A DNA stretch of 64,000 nucleotides from Eriocheir sinensis. Lineage: Eukaryota > Arthropoda > Malacostraca > Decapoda > Varunidae. A program made the translations under genes and the position numbers. Of this stretch, positions 50,628 through 61,084 are shown piece after piece. The notes beneath the pieces are model-generated. The model saw only the letters and a program-made list of their open reading frames with translations. It was not told where the DNA came from and searched no databases. The DNA is taken from NCBI RefSeq assembly GCF_024679095.1, contig NC_066571.1:443242-507241 (forward strand), in the 5' to 3' direction. Each line of letters begins with the position of its first letter. Position 1 is the first letter of the stretch.

Positions 50628-52605
50628 ATGGCTTCAAGTAATGAGATGTGTTTTTGTTGCCAAAAGACATTAAGTGAAGGTGAAACAGTGAAAGTGAAAG
50701 ATGGTATACATAATTTGAGACGTGTCAGTAAAATTAGAAATGACGGAAATTTTAAAATGCTAAAGGAAGTGAACACTATTCAAGTGCATAAAATATGTAG
50801 GCGTGAGTACATAAAAGAGAAAAATATTGCCAGAGATGAAAAAAAGAAAAGAGAAAGGTTGCAAGAAACAAAGCAAACCATGAGATCAGAAGAAAAATTT
50901 GATTTCAAAAACAAGTGCTTATTCTGTAGTGATATATGTGATACTGCAATTGAAAAGAAAAAGAATGTGAGCAGACGCAGAAAAATTTGGGAAGTTAGAG
51001 TTCTGCATCTGAAAAAGAAAATTTCAGACTTTGCTAAAGAAAGAAAAGATGAACTAGGTGACAAAGTATTCAAACGAGTTAACAGTGTCCTGTGTCTTGT
51101 TGCTGAAGAAGCCCGTTATCATGAAGTTTGCTATTCAAACTTTTTTACCAACACATCATCATCTTTAAAAAGATTACGTCCAAAAGATGAGCATATTGAC
51201 TGTGCTTTTGAAAAACTATGTAGGTACATTGAGGAATCAGAAGAATGCCAATTCACTTTACATGACTTAATGAAAAATCTTGAAGAAAATATGCCAGAAA
51301 GTTCATCCGTAACTGAGAAAACATTGAAAAATAAGTTAATGGACACATATGAAGATAGAGTAATGTTCTTTCAAATGAAGAAAAGATCAACATTAGTTTG
51401 TTTCCGTGGCTCTGGACTAAAACTGACCAATACCTGGTACACAGAGAGAGAGAAAAGTGAGAAAGATGAAAGATTAAGAATCGTAAAAGCTGCAGCAACT
51501 ATAATTCGTGAGGATATCAGAACAAATCCTTACAATACCACAGATTATCCAGATATCACTGAATTTATGAAAAATGCAGATGATGTTGTGCCTGAAACAT
51601 TACATGCCTTCTTAGAACTAGTTGTTCAAAAAGACAAAAAGAGTGATAAGGGAAAATTAGAAAAGAAGTGTACACTGTACAGCAATTGCACATGCAATAA
51701 TTTCTGCAACACGTCCCCGATCATTTTTGTCCTGCCTATTGCTTGGTTTGGCAGGATATTTATTTCGGAAAACTGGCTCTAGAACCATTGTTAACACAGT
51801 ATCAAACTTTGGATTTTGTTCTGCCTATAATGATGTCTCACTGTTTGAGTCATCGGCTGCAATTTCTTGGAAACCAGATGTGGAAGGAGATTCATTTTGT
51901 CAGTATGTTTTTGATAACGCAGACTTCAACATTCAAACCTTGTCTGGCAAAGGAACATTTCATTCAATGGGTGGAATAAAGTGCATAACTCCATCAAGAA
52001 CTGTAAGAACTCAGGAAATAAATAAATTGAGAAGTATCCCATCCTCAAATGAGATTGCTGCAGCTGGAAACATTAAAATAAGAAAGTTTGAGGGCAAACA
52101 AAAACAAGGTTTGAATGCCTTAGAACTGAAAAATGTGTGTAACAGGGAAGATGTACATTATGTTTCAACCCCAGCACCAAAGGATGTTTTGTGGATGTAT
52201 GGAAAATTTCTCCAAACCCCTTCCTTCCCATCATGGCAAGGTTTCATGGAGGGTATAACCTATGCTCATTCTTATGAGCAGTCAAAAATTCTTGCACTGC
52301 CTTTCATAAGCCTACCACCAACTGAGTACAATACGGTGCTAAGTGCTTTAAACTATGCTGCTGAGGAAACAAAAAAATCAAAGCAAGTGATATGCTTTGT
52401 AACTTTTGACCAGCCACTCTACATCAAAGCCAAGGATATAGTTTCCTCCAATCCAAATGGTGAACTTAGCAATATAATTGTAAGGCTGGGAGGATTTCAT
52501 CTCCTTATGTCGTATCTTGGGTCCATTGGATACATCATGGATGGCAGTGGGATTTCAGAACTATGGTCCACTGTTTATGGTTCTTCATCAGTACCACACA
52601 TGCTG
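50628..52605 (+). pseudogene. Element A' transposase-like gene, full copy to the junction
   Basis: The first frame (50,628-51,782) has two Cys/His modules: MCFCCQK (residues 7-13) with HKIC (54-57), and CLFCSDIC (97-104) with EARYHEVCYSNFF (161-173), zinc-finger-like. A 7-bp near-tandem duplication (TGTACAC TGTACAG, 51,669-51,682) shifts the frame. The gene continues in the second frame as AIAHAIISATRPRSFLSC to YLFRKTGSRTIVNTVSNFGF. The core has FDNADFNIQTLSGKGTFHSM, later CFVTFDQPLYIKAKDI and GGFHLLMSYLGSIGYIMDGS, then YGSSSVPHML, where the inverted copy takes over (52,606). I infer an RNase-H-fold transposase with Asp residues in DNxD and FDQP. The superfamily is not assigned. Confidence 0.7.
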
Positions 52606-53258
52606 TACTCAGTTGGTGGTAGGCTTATGAAAGGCAGTGCAAGAATTTTTGACTGCTCATAAGAATGAGCATAGGTTATACCCTCCATGAAACCTTGCCA
52701 TGATGGGAAGGAAGGGGTTTGGAGAAATGATGTGTTGGTAAAAAAGTTTGAATAGCAAACTTCATGATAACGGGCTTCTTCAGCAACAAGACACAGGACA
52801 CTGTTAACTCGTTTGAATACTTTGTCACCTAGTTCATCTTTTCTTTCTTTAGCAAAGTCTGAAATTTTCTTTTTCAGATGCAGAACTCTAACTTCCCAAA
52901 TTTTTCTGCGTCTGCTCACATTCTTTTTCTTTTCAATTGCAGTATCACATATATCACTACAGAATAAGCACTTGTTTTTGAAATCAAATTTTTCTTCTGA
53001 TCTCATGGTTTGCTTTGTTTCTTGCAACCTTTCTCTTTTCTTTTTTTCATCTCTGGCAATATTTTTCTCTTTTATGTACTCACGCCTACATATTTTATGC
53101 ACTTGAATAGTGTTCACTTCCTTTAGCATTTTAAAATTTCCGTCATTTCTAATTTTACTGACACGTCTCAAATTATGTATACCATCTTTCACTTTCACTG
53201 TTTCACCTTCACTTAATGTCTTTTGGCAACAAAAACACATCTCATTACTTGAAGCCAT
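52606..53258 (-). pseudogene. Element A' gene, inverted copy with internal deletion
   Basis: The 227-codon frame from 53,258 repeats the N-terminal 173 residues of the + strand copy, then reads LQTPSFPSWQGFMEGITYAH and stops after the junction (YSMCGTDEEP derives from crossing into the other copy). The deletion keeps the frame. A product would hold both zinc-finger-like modules without the core, so it could act as a DNA-binding-only protein if expressed; that is speculation. Confidence 0.7.
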
Positions 53259-54084
53259 GGTAAATATTTTGTTGTGTTCACTTAAGTCTATAATATATCA
53301 TTACCATTATTTCTGAAAATAATTTCATTCTATTCTGAAAAGAAAGAAATCACAAACCTGTTTACCACAAATGAAGAGAGAAATGGGCATGGTATAATGT
53401 TATTTTCAAGCTTGTTCAGTATCAATTTACAAAAAAAGCTTTTGATGTAAAAGCAACATAGCCGTGGACATCTCAGGATTTACAGTTTTATATTTGTTAT
53501 TCTCTTTCCCCTTCTTCTAATATTTAGACCAAAACAAGGATACCAAATGAAACCTGAATCTCTACTCTACAATGTCATCTATATGGTATTTTGAGGATAA
53601 ATTATGAATTTCAAAGTTATTAAGCAAAGTGTAAGGACCGAATGCATTTTTTTTAATATCGGCAAAAATGAGTCTACTACTTTCGACCTCATTTCCGCAA
53701 AAACCGTAATAATTAGGGCAAAAAGACATAGAAATGAAGTTGTGGAGAATTTAATTTTCTATTTTTTTGCTCCATATACCTTTTACCCGTCCGATGCACC
53801 GTTTTTGAGAAAAAAGAGTAAATATGAGGAGAAGTACCCTCCAAAGGGGGGTTTTCCCCCAAAAAAAGGGGGAAGCACACACTTGATGGAGGGGAACTCT
53901 TTAGATCTTTGTTCTATGACCCTTGAAGAGTCTTCCTGCCAAATATAAAAAACTTATGATTTTTTTCCCCTAAAACTGCTAATTTGCCTGGACTAGGTCG
54001 GAAAGCGGTGGGTGTGAATCGCAGCATTTTGGGGTCACGGGTGGTCGCTAGCAGGTCGTAAAGTCAGTGTGACTCTAGCTAAAG

Positions 54085-55030
54085 TTAACTGCCTAAAGGT
54101 GGATATTCTTTTCTGTGTGAACAAAAATTCTAATCCCGTAATGTGAACATTTTTACACACAAAATACCAGCCTTACGTAGCATACGATAAACACTATATT
54201 TGGTAACTGGTAACAGTCGTAGAAACAAATAATGCTGCTGAATAGTATATAAATTTAGTATATAGACGTTACTGAGCCATTGAGGATAACGAGCATGTGT
54301 ATGTTCCCAATAATTTCCACCTGTCAAAACGTTACAACAACAGTGCTGCATATTGGAGGGTTTGTTGTTTTTAAGAAAGACAAAAAATTACACTGCCAGG
54401 CCTGAATTGATACTTTGACCTTGACACATGCCAAAGTTCGTCCCTCTCTCATCAAACTAAAAGCAAATGGAAATCTAGCATATTCATCAGATTATGTCAA
54501 ATGAATTACAAATGTCGCACAACAAAATTATAACTCCAACTTCCTTCCTCCATTTGCTCTTCCTCCTCCTCCTCCTCTTTCATCTCCTCTTCCATCTTCC
54601 TCCTCCTCCTCCTCCTACTACTACTACTACTACTACTACCTTTACTACTAGTACTCCATCAATTATTTAGTCAGATCTGACAACAATACAGTAACAACAG
54701 CAACAACAAAACTATTAAACCACAGACAACAACAATAACAACAACAACATAAGTAGTGTATAGCGGTGTTCTGTCCCTGGAGAACAGTTCCTCTTCCTGC
54801 GGGGTGTCAAAATTCACCAATGTTCTTGTCTATAGTTCCATTTACAAATGAGACAGCTAGAAATGAAGGTGATAGTACATTATGCCCATCGTAAATAGAT
54901 CCTCTTAAATGCCGACCATTGCCGACATCCGACGATCGTAGCTTATTGCCGACGGGTGACAGATGTCTGGAGTGGTTTAAAAAACAGTGGTTTAAACCAA
55001 CTAATAATACCATTTTTTTATTATTTTGTG
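54085..55030. other. No gene; pyrimidine-rich simple repeats
   Basis: (TCC)n and (CTA)n runs at 54,547-54,645. The rest is unassigned AT-rich intron. Confidence 0.5.
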
Positions 55031-55357
55031 TGTATCTTTGTTAGTTTCATCAGTATTGTGGTTTTAACTATATGTAAGATTTTAATTATGTACAACAGGG
55101 TTGGCAGTTTAAACCAGGGGTGTCAAACTCAAAATCCTTCGAGGGCCAATTCATACTCTGAAGTGCCGTCATGGGGGCCAACAAGGGTAGAAAATACATT
55201 GACAAGATTGAAGTTACCGTGATACCGCGGGCCATTTATGACTATCCCGCGGGCCATGAGTTTGACACCCCTGGTTTAAACCAAAAACCCATCAATAAAA
55301 CCAGTGTTTTTTGTGGATATGTTAGTTTCATCAGGTATTGTGGTTTTAATTATATGT
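55031..55357 (+). repeat. Direct repeat of TTAGTTTCATCAG... unit
   Basis: TTAGTTTCATCAGTATTGTG (55,041) recurs as TTAGTTTCATCAGGTATTGT (55,322), followed in both by GGTTTTAA(C/T)TATATGT. The hAT MITE lies between them. Confidence 0.7.
55115..55273. mobile_element. hAT-type MITE, 159 bp
   Basis: The termini CAGGGGTGTCAAACTCA and its perfect inverse TGAGTTTGACACCCCTG. The 8-bp target duplication GTTTAAAC at 55,107-55,114 and 55,274-55,281 is exact and itself palindromic. Confidence 0.9.
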
Positions 55358-55484
55358 GGTTTTATTATTTTTTTTATTATGCACAGTCATTTTACTAACA
55401 CCAGGATGAAAACGTCAGTTGGTAAACTCAAATCTCTATTCAAATGCTGTAACCTCAAAGTAACTGAAAACATAATTTTGGCAC

Positions 55485-55678
<194 letters not shown>

Positions 55679-55757
55679 CCACTTCACTAAACAGCAGATA
55701 AATTGTTTTAAAAAAAATCCTTTCCAACCATGCATACAGAAAAATACTGGTAGCTAA

Positions 55758-57228
55758 ATTATGTGTGCTGTTTATCTCTCACCTAACTCTACTAACTATG
55801 TAAAACTCTTTGACTATTTGAACTCTAAAGTGGAGCACATCTTGACCCACTCTCCCTTCGCTGAAATCTCCATCTTGGGAGATTTCAATGTTCACCACCA
55901 GTTTTGGCTTTCATCCTCTTTCACTGACCAGCCTGGTGAACAAGCCTACAACTTTGCTCTTCTCAACGACCTAGAGCAGTTGGTTCAGCACCCTACTCGT
56001 ATTCCCGACCGTCTTGGAGACAGGCCCAACATTCTAGACCTCTTCCTTACCTCTAATCCTTCTGCTTACTCTGTCAAACTGTTCTCTCCGTTGGGCTCCT
56101 CCGATCATAAACTTATTTCTGTATCCTGTCCTATCGCTTCTGTACATCCTCTGGACCCACCGAAGAGGCGATGCTTCTGGCATTTTGCTTCATCTCGGTG
56201 GGACGACCTGAGGATGTACTTTCCCGATTTCCCGTGGAATGATTACTGCTTCCAGGAGGGAGACCCCTCTGTGTGTGCTCAGCGCATCACAGAGGTGATT
56301 GTCTCTGGAATGGAGGCATACATTCCACGTACTTTCTCTACTCCTCATGCTAAAAAGCCTTGGTTTAATCATGCTTGTTCTCGTGCTATTAAAGATAGAG
56401 AGGCAGCTCATAAAAGGTTCCAGAGCCTTCGAACTCCCACTAACTTTGATCTATACATTTCAGCCCGGAATCGTGCCAAATCTATTCTCCGACTTACCAA
56501 AACCTATTTTATAAATAGAAAATGTCAACACCTTGCTTCTTCTAATTCTTCCCGTGACTTCTGGCATCTAGCCAAAAATATCTCCTCCAATTTCACTTCT
56601 TCCTCTTTCCTTCCTCTCCTTAACCCTGACGGCAGCACCGCCGTCTCATCTGTCTCTAAGGCTGAACACTTCGCTCAAACTTTCTGTAAGAACTCCACCT
56701 TGGACGATTCTGGGCATATTCCTCCTACTCATCCTCCCTCTGACTCCTTTATGCCTGTTATTAAGATTCTTCCTAATGATGTTTTCTATGCCCTCTCTGG
56801 CCTCAACTCTCAGAAGGCTTTTGGACCTGATGGATTGCCTCCTATTGTCCTTAAAAACTGTGCTTCTGTGCTGACACCCTGCCTGGTCAAACTCTTTCGT
56901 CTCTGCCTATCAACATCTATCTTTCCTTCCTGCTGGAAGTATGCTATTGTACAGCCTGTGCCTAAGAAGGGTGACCGTTCCAATCCCTCAAACTACCGCC
57001 CTATAGCTTTACTTTCCTGTCTATCTAAAGCTTTTGAATCAATCCTTAACCGGAAGATTCAAAAGCACCTTTCCACTTCTAACCTTCTATCTGATCGCCA
57101 GTATGGATTCCGCAAGGGGCGTTCTACTGGCAATCTTCTTGCCCTCTTAACTGACTTTTGGTCATCCTCTTTTAGCCGTTTCGGTGAAACTTTCTCTGTT
57201 GCGCTAGACATATCGAAAGCCTTCGATA
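55758..57228 (+). CDS. J-family ORF2 copy 5, open but truncated at both ends
   Basis: The open frame from 55,761 runs 525 codons: endonuclease part ([37 protein letters not shown]), linker, then RT ([37 protein letters not shown]), where J similarity ends at 57,228. The last 36 codons of the frame are foreign sequence ([16 protein letters not shown]...). It lacks the rest of RT including YADD, the C-terminal domain and the 3' UTR. Losing the 3' end is unusual for a LINE, so a later event removed it. The ORF is undamaged, which suggests a young insertion. It lies in sense orientation in intron 2 of the receptor gene. Confidence 0.8.
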
Positions 57229-58245
57229 TGCGAGGTGAAAGCGTGGATGCGGATTGTAATGCGGATAATATTTTCACTGCGGAGGCTCCTCGAGGCGGAG
57301 GCGGAGGCGGATATCCGCTACATCACTACGCCACATGATTAAGGACTGACACCTATCCGTTTTCTATCATGATATAGTGCTATAATAATTCTCCTAGATA
57401 GCCTACATATCCTGATAAATGAGGCTATGACTTATATGGACAAAAAAATCAGTCTAGTTCATTAATATTTATAATAATGTCTAATATGGATCAGTGAATT
57501 AGTCCAGCTCTATAATAAGTCAAAAATTTGTCTAGATCTTTTAACGAATCAACTAGACTAACTTTTTAGGGTGTCAGACTACGTAATTTTAACTTCTCTT
57601 TGACGAACACGCAGTTACTCACTTTCCAAGATTAGTCTAGCCTGTTGAAAGTTAGTCGGCAATTAGTCCACGGGGCAAGACAAACTGAAATTAGTCACTC
57701 AGACTGATATTTAAGGCGGCTTGATTGATTTTCTTTCCCGACACCGTCACTGTGCCACGAGCTAGCGGTATTCTGGCAACCAGTGGAAACACAAACAGTC
57801 ACTACTAGGGTCACAGCATGTTCTTAGTTTTGCTATAAATAGGGCACTGGCTGGAAATCCCCTTTTAGCTACGACTGATGCTGGTGGTGCAGAGCGGAGG
57901 GCCTGAAATATTTTATCGAAATTATGCGTTGTCTCTCCTCTTGCCTCAAACACATTGAACTCTTTTGTAAAATGTTGACATCCATACACCTTTGTACTTT
58001 TACTTAGAACCTTCTCTTTTGTTGCCTGGGATTTGTCTATGAAAGTGTGTTCATCTACAGATTCTTCCACATTGTCATTAGTAGGTGGCTGCCGATCTGG
58101 TCATTTCTCCTCATCCCCTACTTGAAACATTCTCGACATCTGTTTAAGCAGCTGCCTCCACGAGGGAAGACTTTGCTGCCATGCCCACAGTTCTCCCTCA
58201 CAATAATGATATTGCTTCCCGCATTGAAGATATTTCATAAGAACT
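57229..58245 (-). mobile_element. hAT element remnant region
   Basis: It replaces the 3' end of J copy 5. Its left side has GCGGATATCCGC-type palindromic words (57,250-57,330). It contains a hAT dimerisation-domain fragment on the - strand. Neither terminus was fixed. Confidence 0.4.
57762..58070 (-). pseudogene. hAT transposase C-terminal dimerisation fragment
   Basis: 102 codons on the - strand. It reads FNVFEARGETTHNFDKIFQA, LRSAPPASVVAKRGFPASAL and FIAKLRTCCDPSSDCLCFHW. This follows the hATC consensus: an NL/NF-xx-LxxAL helix, a P-T-S-x-x-A-E-R-x-F-S block (here PASVVAKRGFPAS, with Glu changed to Lys), and (F/Y)xxKxR...L...LCF. The start Met is arbitrary and the upstream transposase domains are not seen, so it is a remnant. 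It matches the idea that a hAT copy was inserted next to J copy 5. Confidence 0.6.
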
Positions 58246-58413
58246 AAGAACTTTACTCCTCCTTTCATTTATTCTTCTGTAAAGGGATTTTTTTCAGCTT
58301 CACCGAAAATGGAAAATTTTATTCCCTCAGTTCATATATTATAAATAAAAATATTAATAAATGAGATTTTTTATAATAATTGTAATAAGAAAATATTAAA
58401 ATAACATTGATAA

Positions 58414-58459
<46 letters not shown>

Positions 58460-59095
58460 GTGATGACGATGGTAACAGGTCAAGGGTGGTTGGGAAGTGT
58501 ACACGAACCAACTATTTCGAGAACCTCCCATGAGGAGGATAACCAGCTGGAGACATAACGGTGGAGGAGGAGGCGGGGGAGAAAAGAGGTGGAAGGCAAC
58601 AAGACTCTTCTCCCCCAAGATTACGAACCTGCAGGGAGCGAAGTTGAAGGTTTGTGTGACTGGAAATCTTTCAAGCAATTTTGATCCTGCTAACACGAGC
58701 CGAAATACCTGAGTCCTTTCTTACATTTCTTATCCCATGGCTCTCTTCCCTCCTCTCAATTCCTCTCTTCCATCACATACTGTAAATCTCTTATCGTCCT
58801 ATTCCTCACTTCACATTTGTCTTACTTCCTCTATCCCCTCACTTCCTTCCATATTTTTTTTCCTTTTTGACTTTCTTATCATCTATTTCTCCCTCACTAC
58901 TGCGTTCTTTTTTCTCCATCACTGCACTACGAGTATTTTTGTAAATGGCACTTTCTCCACAGACTAATGTACATTTCTTACCCCTTTCATTTTCCTCTTT
59001 CCCTTTATTTCTTGTTTCACTTTCCCGTACATCCCACCGTCCCTAAACCCCTATCACAAAATCTTCCTGCCTCTCTTATCCTCTCTTCCGCGCAG
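58246..59095. other. Intron 2 end; simple repeats, no other gene
   Basis: (TAA)n at 58,417-58,460 and a T/C-rich tract (58,735-59,090) leading to the exon 3 acceptor. Nothing else recognised. Confidence 0.5.
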
Positions 59096-59228
59096 GTGGG
59101 TTGGTTCCAATTCTCACCGCACTCCATGATAGACAGGCGCGGGCAAAAGTATGGAAGGGATTATCACGTCGCTATGGCCTTGTCCACCGCCCTCAACTTT
59201 ACCCCAGTCTTCAAGCAGCCCGTGGACG
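59096..59228 (+). CDS. Variant ionotropic receptor, exon 3
   Basis: Acceptor CCGCGCAG, donor G|GTGAGA; 44 codons plus one base. It reads VGWFQFSPHSMIDRRGQKYG and RDYHVAMALSTALNFTPVFK, QPVD. This is the start of ligand-binding lobe S1: a G-x-(D/E)-x-x-x-x-x-x-L-x-x-x-L-N-F-T pattern is shared by ionotropic receptors. It joins exon 2 in phase 0 across an 11.7-kb intron; a missing exon between them cannot be excluded. Confidence 0.85.
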
Positions 59229-59426
59229 GTGAGAGAAAGCGGAGGTGACGGATTGGTAAAGTGACTGACTGATTCCGTATCTTGTTTTCTTGCTCCCGTT
59301 TTCGTCCTTCTTGCTCTTGCTTTTTTTTTTTTTTTTCCTTTCTTGTTCGTGTTTTCGTTTGTCTATTCTTCCTCTCCTCTATCGACTTCTACCTATGCTA
59401 CTTGTTCTATTTTGATATCCTCTAGG

Positions 59427-59462
59427 TCAGTGGTTCTCAACCGGGGGGGGGGGGGGGGGGGC
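59427..59462. mobile_element. hAT-like terminus followed by G-run
   Basis: CAGTGGTTCTCAACC, a widespread hAT-type terminal sequence, followed by 18-20 G. No partner terminus found; probably a truncated MITE in intron 3. Confidence 0.5.
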
Positions 59463-59685
59463 AGGCCCACGCTCAGACGGCAGGGGAAAAAAAAAATCAC
59501 GGAAAATCACGGACTCAATAGCTATTAGTACAAAGGAGATACAGCTACCACTACTACTACTACTACTATTACTACTACTACTCTCTCACCATCTACCATA
59601 TATGTTTTTCTGCTAACACTCCATATCATTGCATCTTCTTTCTTCCTCCACCGCATCACGACCACTCTATGTTTGCTTCCTAAAG

Positions 59686-59843
59686 GTAAACTGTGGGGGT
59701 CGCTGTTGGAGAATGGATCGTTTTCTGGTTTGGTTGGGGATGTTGGGCGCGGGGATGTTGACTTCGCTCTGGCTAACATCTTCATAACAGACGCTGACAC
59801 AAGATGCAGAGTGATGGACTTTTCTAACTTCTATGATTCAGAT
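59686..59843 (+). CDS. Variant ionotropic receptor, exon 4
   Basis: Acceptor CCTAAAG, donor GAT|GTAAGT; two bases complete a Gly, then 52 codons. It reads KLWGSLLENGSFSGLVGDVG and RGDVDFALANIFITDADTRC, RVMDFSNFYDSD. W-G-x-x-x-x-(D/N)-G-x-x-x-G-x-(V/I)-G-x-(V/L)-x-x-G-(E/D)-x-D-(I/F)-A is the S1 signature of ionotropic receptors. The T and R at the usual ligand-contact positions are not both in place (FITDADTR), as in divergent IRs with non-glutamate ligands. Confidence 0.9.
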
Positions 59844-59858
59844 GTAAGTAGTGACCTC

Positions 59859-59860
<2 letters not shown>

Positions 59861-59898
<38 letters not shown>
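59861..59898. repeat. (GT)n microsatellite
   Basis: GT run 18 bp after the exon 4 donor. Confidence 0.9.
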
Positions 59899-59899
<1 letters not shown>

Positions 59900-60348
59900 T
59901 CCTGATATGCGTGGTTCTGTGTTTATGGGTGTGTGGATGTGATTTTTCATTTTTTTGTGAGTTTTGATGTTTTTTTCATTCCAAGATTATGATGTTAGTA
60001 GATTGTGTGTTTGTGAGCGTTCGTGTAAATGTGATTATCTGTTAATTTGTGTGTCTGTGAGTGTCTGCTTACTCGTGGTTTCTTTTTAGGGACTAGTGCG
60101 GGAAGTGGTTAGAACGTATTCCACAAACTTTTCCTTTACCTTTTGTTGATAATTATACGCTTGTTGCAATTTGATAGTCTTTCTAGTCTTTCCTTTTGCC
60201 GCTGTGTTTGTGTCTGTCCAATATTTTGTCTGTCTGTCTGTCTGCCTGTCTGTTTACTTATTTGGCTATCAATCAGCCAATCTATTCATCGATCTGTCTT
60301 ATTTTATTTATCTATCCATCTAACTGTGGTTGTCTATCAACCTATAAT

Positions 60349-60351
<3 letters not shown>

Positions 60352-60416
<65 letters not shown>
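60352..60416. repeat. (CT)n forming the exon 5 polypyrimidine tract
   Basis: CT run that ends 7 bp before exon 5 (CTCTGCCCCAG), so it serves as the 3' splice-site pyrimidine tract. Confidence 0.9.
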
Positions 60417-60419
<3 letters not shown>

Positions 60420-60423
60420 CCAG

Positions 60424-60566
60424 GTGGCTTGCTTCATGGGTCCTGCGGTCGGTCCTCTCCCACGCTGGCAAAGTCTGGCTCTGCCCTTCACCGTGCACAC
60501 ATGGCTGGCCATCTTGGCTGCCCTCGTCTTCGGCTGTGTCTCTCTCTATGCTTTGGCGTCTGTGAG
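60424..60566 (+). CDS. Variant ionotropic receptor, exon 5 (first transmembrane helix)
   Basis: Acceptor TGCCCCAG, donor G|GTTAGT; 47 codons plus two bases. It reads VACFMGPAVGPLPRWQSLAL, PFTVHTWLAILAALVFGCVS, LYALASV. The P-x-x-W-x-x-L-x-x-P-F-x-x-x-x-W pattern leads into transmembrane helix M1 in ionotropic receptors. The pore loop, M2, ligand-binding lobe S2 and M3 are not found in the remaining 3.4 kb and lie beyond the window. With exons 1-4 the visible part is about 420 codons. Confidence 0.9.
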
Positions 60567-60569
60567 GTT

Positions 60570-60570
<1 letters not shown>

Positions 60571-60627
<57 letters not shown>
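60571..60627. repeat. (CT)n directly after the exon 5 donor
   Basis: CT run starting 4-5 bp after the splice donor (GTTAGTCTCTC...). Confidence 0.9.
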
Positions 60628-60630
<3 letters not shown>

Positions 60631-60772
60631 TGGGAGGCATTGTGAATGTTACAAGCAAAATAAATGGAAATACAAGGGGGAAATGGGCGCGAAAGCTCAG
60701 CGCACCATCACTCCCGACTGTTCTCCGGTCACTGAGAATAGTCTGAATACCGTGACGACGGTGACGTCCACT

Positions 60773-60975
60773 CTTAAGGCCGCGTCCACACAGGGAGCGA
60801 GAAAGCGAGCGAGGGCGAGAAACTTTAATACATATTAACCAATGGAGGTGGCCACACTGGCAGCAAACAGGTAATGGCGAGAAAGCTAGTTGATAAGAGA
60901 AAAAGAGAGGAGAGTTGACGATTAACTTTTCTCGCGCGAGATAGCTCAGTCAGAAGGTGTGACATTACAGACATG
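60773..60975. mobile_element. MITE-like sequence, TTAAGGCCGCGTCCACAC start
   Basis: It starts with TTAAGGCCGCGTCCACACAG, contains GGTGGCCACACTGGCAGC and GCGAGAAAG repeats, and ends near TTTCTCGCGCGAGA. The right terminus is uncertain. Confidence 0.4.
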
Positions 60976-61084
60976 CTTCTATATTATTTGCCGTAACTCA
61001 ACTCATACATTATATAGGACATTTTGCTTAACACCGTTAGACGCACCAGTGATTGGAGAACTCGAATATGTTTGTGAAAACTCA

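Larger units (their letters stand above)
49885..53994. mobile_element. Fold-back element A', 1.27-kb inverted arms
   Basis: AGTCCAGGCAAATTAG at 49,885 is inverted at 53,979-53,994. The left arm 49,885-51,156 and right arm about 52,734-53,994 are almost identical inverted copies (one 3-bp indel seen, TTCTC versus TTCTCCTC). The right copy then jumps to a second matching block (52,606-52,733 = 52,205-52,330 inverted), so it is the same 5' half with a roughly 1.05-kb internal deletion. The element's true 3' end is absent. The duplication at the insertion site is short or unclear (GGT on both sides). Confidence 0.8.
48647..54077. mobile_element. 5.4-kb element with terminal inverted repeats, hAT-like duplication
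   Basis: AGTCACACTGACTTTACGAC at the left (48,651) is inverted at the right (54,055-54,074). GCTAAAG flanks both sides (48,640-48,646; 54,078-54,084), part of a 7-of-8 match, fitting hAT. The own sequence (48,690-49,884, 53,995-54,040) is rich in GACCGGTGG/GTCGC words and has no clear transposase. It carries fold-back element A'. Confidence 0.65.
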
